A stretch of 64,000 nt of DNA from UBA5972 sp964588725 (GTDB lineage Bacteria > Pseudomonadota > Alphaproteobacteria > Rhodobacterales > Rhodobacteraceae), in contig CAZPQL010000002.1 of the NCBI GenBank assembly GCA_964588725.1, forward strand, positions 26,358-90,357, read 5' to 3'. The translations under genes and the position numbers were made by a program. A model generated the notes under the pieces. It was not told the origin of the DNA. It saw nothing but the letters and a program-made list of their open reading frames with translations, and did not search any database. Of this stretch, positions 26,622 through 34,179 are shown piece after piece (position 1 is the first letter of the stretch; every line of letters begins with the position of its first letter).

Positions 26622-27365
26622 CTATAATGCCAACTCCGGATCAGAGCACACCCGCACCAAAGCCGTGAGTTCCGCAAGTCTTTCTATCTGTTGCCCGTCA
26701 CGGTCAAAGTTGTCGTCACGCAACCAGACGCTGAAAGCCTCTTTCAAGGCCGGCCATTCGACGTCGATGCACGCGTACCACGACGTGTCTCGGTTGCGTC
26801 CTTTGGACAACATGTGTTGGCGAAAAATACCCTCGTACGAAAACCCCAACCGTTCTGCGGCGCGCCGTGAACGCATGTTGCTTGCGTCGCATTTCCATTC
26901 AAAGCGTCGATAACCAGACTCAAATGCCCATTGCATCATCAGATACATGGCTTCGGTGGCGACTTTGGTGCGCCGGAGTTCCGCTGCCAGATTGATATGG
27001 CCGACTTCAATCGAACCGGCCACAGGATTAATCCGTAAATAGCTGGCGACGCCGCCAAATTGCCCCGTTGCTTTATCTTCTATGGCAAAGAAAACCGGAT
27101 CGTTAAGCGCCGTCATATCGCGGACCCAATGGTGGTAGGTGGCCACTGACGAAAACGGGCCGTACGGCAGATATCGCCATTGCGATGTGTCGCGATCTAA
27201 TCCGTTGGCACGATAAAGATCGGCGGCATGTCTGTCCGCGTTCAGCCGTGCAAGCCGTGCAAATCGCCCGTCCAGTTCAATACGGTCCGGGCGCGGCGGT
27301 TCGCGCCAATCTGCAACAATTTCACCGCCGTTATTCTCTTGCACGTTGCCATCCCATACTGCCAC
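26622..27365 (-). CDS. GNAT acetyltransferase, RimJ/RimL-like
   Basis: A 247-residue N-acetyltransferase. RIELDGRFARLARLNADRHA is the N-terminal strand-helix, and the acetyl-CoA region is IEVGHINLAAELRRTKVATEAM. SNMRSRRAAERLGFSYEGIFRQ closes the fold. It resembles YjdJ/YdaF-type and plant-like GNAT proteins of about 230-250 residues that act on small molecules or proteins; no target can be assigned. The likely start is the GTG directly after the DUF1501 stop (TGA then GTG), suggesting it is cotranscribed with the DUF1800-DUF1501 pair. Confidence 0.82.
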   Translation of the reverse strand: MAVWDGNVQENNGGEIVADWREPPRPDRIELDGRFARLARLNADRHAADLYRANGLDRDTSQWRYLPYGPFSSVATYHHWVRDMTALNDPVFFAIEDKATGQFGGVASYLRINPVAGSIEVGHINLAAELRRTKVATEAMYLMMQWAFESGYRRFEWKCDASNMRSRRAAERLGFSYEGIFRQHMLSKGRNRDTSWYACIDVEWPALKEAFSVWLRDDNFDRDGQQIERLAELTALVRVCSDPELAL

Positions 27366-28607
27366 TCAGGCCAGAATACGCGGATCACCCCCCATGTCGA
27401 GACCCGGAAAAATTCGTGCTTCCAGAGCCGCATTTTGCAAGCCGAACATCCCGCGCATGGCCCAGGCGGCGTAGGCACGCACATCGCCTGTGGGCATCAG
27501 GTCGCGGTGGTCATAAAGATCGCGATCGCGCAACCCCGGCCAGTCACCGTAAACCCGTCCGCCACGTACCGCGCCCCCGGCCAGCACCATTGCCCCGCCC
27601 GTACCGTGATCGGTTCCGCCGGCGCCGTTCTCGCGCACGGTGCGGCCAAATTCTGTCATTGCCATGACCGTAGTTTTTTGCCAATTCGGCCCCAGGGTAT
27701 CTTTCAACGTTGAAATAGCCGCACTGAGTTCGCCCAGTGCCTTTTTGAGCCCGCGTCCCTGCGTGCGGTGGGTATCCCACCCGCCAATGGAAAAGGACGC
27801 AACGCGTGTATCTTCGTTCAGCCGTTCACCGGCAAACCGCGCCAGTGATTCTGCACGCCCGGCCTTGCGCGCGTTCATCAGATTGTCCTGCATTTCGGCG
27901 CTCATGGTTCCCATGGTGTCCTCGTCGCCGTCGATCAAGCCCATATCCATGAGCTGCGCCATGTCCATCGCATCCGCAGCCGCACCGCGAAAAATCGGAT
28001 CGTCATGATAGATGAACTCCAGCAGTGCCTGTCCCCGCGCCGATAAATCGAGTCGCGCGTCGGGTGACCAGCTCGAAACCGGCGCGTCGCCGTTCAGGAT
28101 GATCATGTCCTCGCGGCCCACAGCAAAGGCGGTGCGGGCGTCGACCCCGGGCACATCTGCAAGCATCCGGTTCAGCCATCCGTCAGGGCTGCTGCCCGCA
28201 CCAGACTTGCCGCCGGTGCCGGCTTCGAGCAAATCCTGACCGTCAAAGTGGCTGCGCTTGTCACGGTACGGCGTCGAAACGGCGTGAACGAATGCCAGCT
28301 CTTGCGAGCGCCAAAGCGGCATCAGGTCTGACAGCCCCGCGTTCAGGGCAAAAAAACCGTCCAGATCATGCGCGCCTCCGCCGTGACCCAACCCCGGGCG
28401 ATGGCCGGCGAAACTTGGATCGCCGTGGGGCTGCACTACGTCCAGACCGTCCATGCCGCCACGCAGAATGATCACGACCAGCCGCGCATCCCAAGGTGCG
28501 GCAGCAAAGGTAATCGGTGTGATCAGCGGCGACGCCGCCGCCGAACACCCAAGCACCGCCGTGCGTGCGATAAAAGCGCGGCGCGACAGTTTTGCTTTAT
28601 GCTTCAT
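27366..28607 (-). CDS. DUF1501 family exported protein (Tat substrate, possible lipoprotein)
   Basis: A 413-residue protein with a twin-arginine signal (LSRRAFIARTAVLGC, residues 8-21). The VLGC at residues 18-21 also fits a lipobox, so a Tat-exported lipoprotein is possible. The body follows DUF1501: LVVIILRGGMDGLDVVQPHGDP near the start, and MTEFGRTVRENGAGGTDHGTG, the sulfatase-like metal segment, in the C-terminal half. The family belongs to the alkaline phosphatase superfamily by fold and has no known substrate. It directly follows the DUF1800 gene, a widely conserved pairing of two unknown exported proteins. Confidence 0.88.
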   Translation of the reverse strand: MKHKAKLSRRAFIARTAVLGCSAAASPLITPITFAAAPWDARLVVIILRGGMDGLDVVQPHGDPSFAGHRPGLGHGGGAHDLDGFFALNAGLSDLMPLWRSQELAFVHAVSTPYRDKRSHFDGQDLLEAGTGGKSGAGSSPDGWLNRMLADVPGVDARTAFAVGREDMIILNGDAPVSSWSPDARLDLSARGQALLEFIYHDDPIFRGAAADAMDMAQLMDMGLIDGDEDTMGTMSAEMQDNLMNARKAGRAESLARFAGERLNEDTRVASFSIGGWDTHRTQGRGLKKALGELSAAISTLKDTLGPNWQKTTVMAMTEFGRTVRENGAGGTDHGTGGAMVLAGGAVRGGRVYGDWPGLRDRDLYDHRDLMPTGDVRAYAAWAMRGMFGLQNAALEARIFPGLDMGGDPRILA

Positions 28608-28616
28608 AACCCGTTC

Positions 28617-29984
28617 CTAACGTCGGTTGAATGCCGGTGACGCCAACACCAAAGCCATGCCCTCGAGGCGGCTTTCAGAGCCGCCCAGCGCCTGCAAAAG
28701 TCTTGAACCCGCAGCGTCACCCAAAGCCGAACGGGCAAAGTCCTGCGGGTCACGCTCCTGTCCCAGCGCGTTGATGATCGCCATCGCCCACTGAATACGC
28801 GCGGCCAGTCCTTGCGGTGTGATCCAGTCCTGGGCGGCTTCGGGCCAGCCGTCCGGCCCGCCCGGGCGATGATACGGCTGTCCCATGACCAGCAACGGCG
28901 CGCTGAGATACAGACGTTTGCTGCGCGTGGGCAGCGCTTTGATCAGTTCAATATCAACGCCCAGCGCCCGCAGTGCCGAAACCATATAATCAAACGGCTG
29001 TTTGGCTTTGTCACCAAACCCCTCCCATGCGGCGGGATGTTCAAGCATCGCGGCGTAGGTCGCCAGTAAATCACCGTCGCTGGCCGCGAATACCCCAGCC
29101 ATATGATTGACCAGACCGGGGTCGGGATCGTCCGAAATGAAATGCACCGCCAGCTTTTGCGACAGATGGCGCGCGGTGTCGGGATGCGTCGCCAGATCAT
29201 CCAAAACGGCATAAATATCGTCTAGCGTCGCCGGTGCGTCACTACCGTAACTGTGCCCCAGAACCGTTTCGGCCCCGGGTTCCGCCAGTTTTGGCAGGAA
29301 CCTGAAGCCGGTCTTTCGGTTGAAATGCAGCCCGGTCAAAAGTTCCGCGAATTGGCGCACGTCGCCCTGGGTGTAACCGCCATGAACGCCAAGTGTGTGC
29401 AGTTCCAGTATCTCACGCGCCAGATTTTCGTTCAGACCGCGGCCCTTTTCAATTCCAAAGGGCGAATTCGGACCCACCGATATGATCTGATCCAGATACG
29501 TCATCATCACCGGATGTGTGGCCGCCCCGCGCAGCAAATCGGAAAACCGGCCGGTAATGCCGGGACGAATGATATCCTCGATATAGGAGGATACCAAAAA
29601 CCGCAGTCCTTTACCCTTGGCCACAATGGTAAAATGATCGGCCCAGAATTGCACAAGGCGTTCGCGAAAACCGTCCGGCGATACAATCGGGCGCAGCAAT
29701 GTAGTTACAAAATCTTTTTGGATACCGCGTCCGGCTTTTTGCCGGGCCTTTTTTTCGGCGGCCACCGCCTCGGAATCCCCCGTCTTTGCTGCGCGTTTCA
29801 AGCGCCCCAACGCGCGTCGTTCCTGCACGCGCACCTGAAAATTGGCGATAGGCAGTTCAGTTGTAATGTGGTCCGGCCCGCGCAACTGCGCCATCAGGTC
29901 CCCCGCGTTCGCGGGCGGCGGCGCGTCGGGCCTGAATCCGTAACCAAACCGAATGGCGCTCAACGTGGAAACCTTGACGTTCAA
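28617..29984 (-). CDS. DUF1800 family protein
   Basis: A 455-residue protein, mostly helical, with family hallmarks FGYGFRPDAPPPANAGDLMAQL near the N-terminus, FWADHFTIVAKGK, LGVHGGYTQGDVRQFAELLTG and LAVHFISDDPDPGLV. No clear signal peptide is visible, although relatives are often predicted to be exported with their DUF1501 partner. The function is unknown. The DUF1501 gene begins 9 bases after its stop. Confidence 0.88.
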   Translation of the reverse strand: MNVKVSTLSAIRFGYGFRPDAPPPANAGDLMAQLRGPDHITTELPIANFQVRVQERRALGRLKRAAKTGDSEAVAAEKKARQKAGRGIQKDFVTTLLRPIVSPDGFRERLVQFWADHFTIVAKGKGLRFLVSSYIEDIIRPGITGRFSDLLRGAATHPVMMTYLDQIISVGPNSPFGIEKGRGLNENLAREILELHTLGVHGGYTQGDVRQFAELLTGLHFNRKTGFRFLPKLAEPGAETVLGHSYGSDAPATLDDIYAVLDDLATHPDTARHLSQKLAVHFISDDPDPGLVNHMAGVFAASDGDLLATYAAMLEHPAAWEGFGDKAKQPFDYMVSALRALGVDIELIKALPTRSKRLYLSAPLLVMGQPYHRPGGPDGWPEAAQDWITPQGLAARIQWAMAIINALGQERDPQDFARSALGDAAGSRLLQALGGSESRLEGMALVLASPAFNRR

Positions 29985-30254
29985 AACCTGCTCCTGTGTC
30001 CTTTGCCCCCTTTAACGCACGAGGGGTCTTGTTCCGTCGCAGTATAGGCAATAATTCGGCCAAAGGGTAAAAAACGTATGGTCCCAACCGAATTGCGGTT
30101 CAATTTGATCTTTTTGCAATTTTTTGCGTGTGTTTAATAGCGACCCGCCCTCATTTGCCAAGCCGAGTCAATTTTTTGCGGCTTCGATATAAAGCCTGCC
30201 AAAAATTCAACATGACAATACATTCGCCCCCGCCGCCACTTTCTGGCATCACAT
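29985..30254. other. Intergenic region upstream of DUF1800 gene
   Basis: AT-rich with several T runs (around 30106-30126 and 30170-30178) and no credible gene. It should contain the minus-strand promoter of the DUF1800 operon. No clear -35/-10 pair was found. Confidence 0.5.
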
Positions 30255-30280
30255 TCTTATTGGCAGAAATATCCCCGGGG
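30255..30280 (-). repeat. Dispersed 3'-end element, copy 4 (after kptA remnant)
   Basis: Minus-strand reading: CCCCCGGGGATATTT, CTGCC, AATAAGA. It is preceded on the minus strand by a strong GC hairpin (30283-30303), and both follow the kptA remnant. Confidence 0.65.
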
Positions 30281-30282
30281 GT

Positions 30283-30309
30283 GCGGGGGCGGGCAGCCCC
30301 CGCCTTTTT
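30283..30309 (+). terminator. GC-rich hairpin with T run
   Basis: GCGGGGGC and GCCCCCGC (8 bp, 5-base loop) followed on the plus strand by CTTTTT. No plus-strand gene lies upstream. On the minus strand it stands between the kptA remnant and 3'-end element copy 4. Confidence 0.55.
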
Positions 30310-30339
30310 GGTTGATACCGAAATTGTGTTGCGGGCGAC

Positions 30340-30776
30340 TTATTCCAGTTCTTCGATAAATTCCGGCGCAACTCTGTCAGTTAACCATACGCTGTTGTCA
30401 CGTCGGATGACAGATGCACCTGCAATCGGGACTGAGGTAACAATCCCATTTCTTCGATGGACTCGATAAACCGTTCAACGGTGCCGTGATGTAAATACTT
30501 TGGTGGCTTGACTGGCTTTAGTCCCAGGTCGACCTGAACCGAATGTCCTTGGGATGCGCGAGTGTACTGACCATCTGGGGAAAGAGCAAAACGTTTCTTT
30601 TCATTATTTTTCACAACTTCAGTTATGTCTTCATATGTAATTTTTAGTGTCGCTTTATCCAATAACTCTGGCACATGCGCCCACCCTTTGGGATCAAGAG
30701 ACAAGCCAATGGCATCCGGCTTGTGGCGCAACACAAAACTCAAAAACTTACTAATTTTGATTTCGTCTTTGGCCAC
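30340..30776 (-). pseudogene. kptA: RNA 2'-phosphotransferase (Tpt1/KptA), broken by internal deletion
   Basis: The open frame (30381-30776, 131 codons) has the family start ISKFLSFVLRHKPDAIGLSLD with Arg17-His18, ASQGHSVQVDLGLKPVKPP with His78, LHHGT and RLQVHLSSDVTTA, then stops after TAYG. In the next frame, directly from 30390 to 30340, the sequence reads VWLTDRVAPEFIEELE and stop, which is the normal KptA C-terminus. About 33 codons that usually carry VGxRHG and the following strands are missing between TA and VWLT, and the frame is shifted. Intact KptA has about 180 residues. The gene starts three bases after aspS and uses more A/T-ending codons than its neighbours. KptA removes splice-junction 2'-phosphates in eukaryotes; its bacterial role is unclear. 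Confidence 0.85.
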
Positions 30777-30778
30777 TC

Positions 30779-32713
30779 TTACGCCTCCGGCAATACCCTG
30801 ATCCCCAACTCCCGCAAGCTGGCATTATCCGGTTCACTGGGTGCGTTCATCATCAGGTCTTCCGCCCGCTGGTTCATCGGGAACATGATGACTTCGCGGA
30901 TGCTGCTTTCGCCCGCCAGCAGCATGACAATCCGGTCGATACCGGCGGCGCAACCGCCGTGGGGCGGGGCGCCGTAATTGAAGGCGTTGACCAACGCGCC
31001 GAAGCGATTGTTTACTTCATCCTTACCGTAGCCCGCGATTTCGAACGCCTTGAACATGATCTCCGGGCGGTGGTTTCTGATGGCCCCCGACACCAGTTCA
31101 TACCCGTTGCAGGCCAGATCATACTGATAGCCCAGAACGTCCAGCGGATCGCCCTCCAGCGCCTTCATGCCGCCCTGGGGCATGGAAAACGGGTTGTGTT
31201 CAAAGTCGATGCGTCCGGTTTCCGCGTCACGTTCATAGATCGGAAAGTCCACGACCCACGCGAAAGCAAAGCGGTTGGTTTCCGTGAGGCCAAGTTCGTC
31301 ACCGATGGTGACACGCGCCTTGCCAGCCACGGTTTCAAACACCTTGGGTTTGCCACCAAGGAAAAATGCAGCGTCGCCCTGATTCAATTCAAGCTGGTTG
31401 CGGATTGCTTCAGCGCGCTTCTGACCGATATTGTTTGCTAAAGGTCCCTTTGCGACCGTTTCGTCCGAGAATACATAGTTATATATTGGTTCTGGGATGG
31501 TTGGTGTTTCACCTCTCCGAATTGCTTCGTTGTAGTCTCGTTCGATGTTTTGTGCATTTTTAAAACGTTTCGTTTGAACTGGATCAGCTCGATCATCTGC
31601 TGGCACTACCATTTCATTTGGAAAACCTTTCGATTGCCAAACGATATACCCCATCCCCGGCAGCCCTTCGCCCTGGGCAAACTTGTTCATCCGGTCGCAG
31701 AATTTGCGCGACCCGCCGCCCGGTGCGGGGATGGCGCGGATTTCGGTGCCTTCCTGCTCCAGAAGTGACGCAAAAATCTGAAAGCCGGACCCGGCGAAAT
31801 GCTTTGATACCACTTGCATCCTGATCGGGTTCCTAAGGTCCGGTTTATCCGTGCCGTACCACAGCGCCGCATCTTTATAGGAAATCTGCGCCCAATCGGT
31901 GTCCACCACGCGCCCACCGCCGAATTCTTCGAATATTCCCTGAATGACCGGCTGGATGGTGTCAAAAACATCCTGCTGCGTCACAAAAGACATCTCCATG
32001 TCCAACTGATAAAAATCCGTGGGCGAGCGGTCGGCGCGCGGGTCTTCGTCGCGAAAACACGGCGCAATCTGAAAGTATTTGTCAAACCCGCTGACCATGA
32101 TCAGCTGTTTGAACAGCTGCGGGGCTTGTGGCAGCGCATAAAACGTGCCCGGATGCAGGCGTGACGGCACCAGAAAATCCCGCGCGCCTTCGGGTGAAGA
32201 CGCGGTTATGATCGGCGTTTGAAACTCGTTAAAGCCGATGTCCCACATGCGTTTGCGCATGCTGGCCACAACGTTTGAGCGCAACAGCATGTTGTTTTGC
32301 AGCTTTTCCCGCCGCAGGTCCAGATAGCGGTATTTCAGGCGGGTTTCTTCGGGGTATTCCTGATCGCCGAACACCGGCAGCGGCAGCTCGTCGGCCGCGC
32401 CAAGAACCTCCAGATCGTTGATATAGACCTCGATCTCGCCGGTCGGGATGTTGCTGTTTATCAATTCGGGGTCGCGTGCCTTGACCGTGCCGTCAACGCG
32501 GATCACCCACTCAGAGCGCACCTTTTCAAGTGCCGCAAAAACGGGGCTGTCGCCATCTGCCAGAACCTGCGTGATGCCGTAGTGGTCACGCAAATCGATA
32601 AACAGCACGCCGCCGTGGTCGCGCACGCGGTGCACCCAACCTGACAGGCGCACGGTTTGCCCAACGTTTGCGGCGTTCAGATCTGCGCAAGTCTGGCTGC
32701 GGTAATGGTGCAT
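30779..32713 (-). CDS. aspS: Aspartyl-tRNA synthetase with enlarged insertion domain
   Basis: Class II synthetase charging tRNA-Asp. I start at the ATG complementary to 32711-32713 (MHHYRSQTCADLNAANVGQT), giving 644 residues; frames reaching further up lie over another gene. The OB-fold anticodon domain is at about residues 1-110, class II motif 2 near FRDEDPRADRSPTDFYQLD, and motif 3 in GCAAGIDRIVMLLAGE. As I recall, Rhodobacterales homologues have about 590 residues. The extra length lies at about residues 355-428, a visibly AT-richer block in the bacterial insertion (GAD) domain. The kptA remnant follows three bases after the stop. Confidence 0.95.
   Translation of the reverse strand: MHHYRSQTCADLNAANVGQTVRLSGWVHRVRDHGGVLFIDLRDHYGITQVLADGDSPVFAALEKVRSEWVIRVDGTVKARDPELINSNIPTGEIEVYINDLEVLGAADELPLPVFGDQEYPEETRLKYRYLDLRREKLQNNMLLRSNVVASMRKRMWDIGFNEFQTPIITASSPEGARDFLVPSRLHPGTFYALPQAPQLFKQLIMVSGFDKYFQIAPCFRDEDPRADRSPTDFYQLDMEMSFVTQQDVFDTIQPVIQGIFEEFGGGRVVDTDWAQISYKDAALWYGTDKPDLRNPIRMQVVSKHFAGSGFQIFASLLEQEGTEIRAIPAPGGGSRKFCDRMNKFAQGEGLPGMGYIVWQSKGFPNEMVVPADDRADPVQTKRFKNAQNIERDYNEAIRRGETPTIPEPIYNYVFSDETVAKGPLANNIGQKRAEAIRNQLELNQGDAAFFLGGKPKVFETVAGKARVTIGDELGLTETNRFAFAWVVDFPIYERDAETGRIDFEHNPFSMPQGGMKALEGDPLDVLGYQYDLACNGYELVSGAIRNHRPEIMFKAFEIAGYGKDEVNNRFGALVNAFNYGAPPHGGCAAGIDRIVMLLAGESSIREVIMFPMNQRAEDLMMNAPSEPDNASLRELGIRVLPEA
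31430..31650 (-). other. AT-rich patch inside aspS
   Basis: This segment encodes about residues 355-428 of AspRS (from GFPNEMVVPADDRAD through KGPLANNIGQKRAEAI). It uses codons such as AGA, ATA, CGA, TTA and many A/T-ending third positions that are rare on either side. It coincides with the extra length of the protein. It reads through in frame with no stop and has no intein-like blocks. Confidence 0.6.
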
Positions 32714-32878
32714 TTTAAGGATTCCCCGAACGGTAAATTTTGTCCCCGCCGATACACCTGCTTGGGGCGTGGATGTCAAGCTGTGCCGGTATCCTGTGAC
32801 GCTTTGCCGGATTGCTTTGGACGGGCCAAGCGCGCTAAACCCGCCCAATCCGGTTACTGCCAACCAAACAGGTGCCCC

Positions 32879-33787
32879 ATGCTGCGCGCGACGCTGATTC
32901 TGATGACCACAATTTTTTCCACGCCGGTATGGGCGGGTCTTGAAATTCAGAAAGTCACCGACAAGGTCTATGCGCTTGTCGGTCCGATTGGTGGGCGCGA
33001 CGAGACCAACTTTGGCAACAACGCCACCTTTGGCGTGGTCATCACCAGCGACGGTGTGGTTTTGATGGATCCCGGTGGATCGTGGAAGGGCGCGCAGGAA
33101 ATCGACGCGACGATCAAAGAGATCACCGACCAACCTGTCAAAATCGTCATCGATACCGGCGGGCAGGACCACCGCTGGTTTGGCAACGATTATTGGCAGC
33201 AACGGGGTGCGCGGATCATTGCGTCCGAGGCCGCGAACGCGGACCATCTGGACCGTGTTTCGCTGCAGATCGAAGGCTCCACATTCTTTCTCAAGGACCA
33301 ATACGCAGGCACCGAGCCGGTGAACGCGACAGAGACGTTTGCGGACGAACTAAAGGTTACACTGGGCGACACGACGCTTAATCTGACTTACGTGGGACCA
33401 GCGCACACGCCCGGTGATATTTTCGTCTTTGTACCGTCAGAATCGACGCTGTTCACCGGCGATATCGTTTTCACGGAGCGTTTACTCGGTATCGGCCCCA
33501 TGGCAGGTTCCGTGGACTGGGTGGCAGCTTTTGAGGCAATGGCGGAAATTGACGCCACCCACGTTGTCCCCGGCCACGGTCACGCCACCGATATGCTGAC
33601 GGCCACAGCGCAAACCTATGATTACTTGGTGCACGTACGGGCGCAAATGGCACAACACATCGAGAATGGCGGCGACATCATCGGATCGGTCAATGTGGAT
33701 CAGTCTGCGTTTTCCTATCTGCAAAACTTTGACCAGCTGGCCAAACGCAACGCACAAACTGTGTTTGAACAGATGGAATGGGAATAA
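32879..33787 (+). CDS. Exported metallo-beta-lactamase-fold protein with altered metal motif
   Basis: A 302-residue protein from the ATG at 32879 with a Sec signal (MLRATLILMTTIFSTPVWA). The MBL fold is supported by ITSDGVVLMDPGGSW, the GPAHTPGDIFVFVP strand, LFTGDIVFTERLLG and VVPGHGHATD, which supply the third His, the bridging Asp and the last His. The usual HxHxDH motif is replaced by TGGQDH (residues 93-98), so the first two His ligands are missing while Asp97 and His98 remain. The relatives I know with this pattern are periplasmic and grouped with quinoprotein-associated or SoxH-like hydrolases, and their substrate is unknown. The gene is divergent from aspS. Confidence 0.82.
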   Translation: MLRATLILMTTIFSTPVWAGLEIQKVTDKVYALVGPIGGRDETNFGNNATFGVVITSDGVVLMDPGGSWKGAQEIDATIKEITDQPVKIVIDTGGQDHRWFGNDYWQQRGARIIASEAANADHLDRVSLQIEGSTFFLKDQYAGTEPVNATETFADELKVTLGDTTLNLTYVGPAHTPGDIFVFVPSESTLFTGDIVFTERLLGIGPMAGSVDWVAAFEAMAEIDATHVVPGHGHATDMLTATAQTYDYLVHVRAQMAQHIENGGDIIGSVNVDQSAFSYLQNFDQLAKRNAQTVFEQMEWE

Positions 33788-34179
33788 ACCTGTTCAGGCC
33801 AAACAGTTTGATTTCAAAAAAATGCAAGGATACGTAACCCGGAAAGTCAATCATTCATTCCGTTCGAAAACACGTTACCGGCCGTTCAAAGAAAACCGTT
33901 AATCCACTTAATAAACAAACAGTTAATGTTTGTTTTTAGGCCAAAAATACTGCATTGGCAGTCCCGTCGAGCGGTTCAGTTGACGGCATTTCACCGATGC
34001 CGCGCCGTCCGAATCCAACCGGCAAACTGATGTACGCCGACCACCCAAACTTTGGTTGTAGATGCCTGAAATGTGCCGTTCTCCAACTTTCGGTGCATGT
34101 GGATACAACTCCGGTTCAATATCGCCGGGGACGCGCGCGCTTAAATGGTGTTCACCACAATCGGTTCGGGTCCGTAGAC
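33788..34179. other. Intergenic region before the cytochrome b-DHC operon
   Basis: 392 bases without a convincing gene. An AT-rich inverted repeat AAACAAAC/GTTTGTTT (33913-33920 and 33928-33935) runs into a 5-T stretch on the plus strand and may terminate the MBL gene. A GGCCAAAAATACTGC stretch just after it vaguely recalls the 3'-end element but does not match well. I saw no FNR-type palindrome for the haem operon. Confidence 0.4.

Noticed and set aside
31430..31650. Intein within aspS
   Set aside because: No Cys/Ser nucleophile block, no HN-C/S junction, and far too short even for a mini-intein; a simple insertion or recombination patch fits better.
32714..33301. In-frame extension of about 196 codons before the aspS start
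   Set aside because: It lies opposite the MBL-fold gene, shows no synthetase similarity, and the ATG at 32713 starts exactly at the conserved AspRS N-terminus.
33930..33956. GGCCAAAAATACTGC stretch as a copy of the 3'-end element
   Set aside because: It lacks the GGATATTT core and the AATAAGA block, and no minus-strand gene ends nearby.
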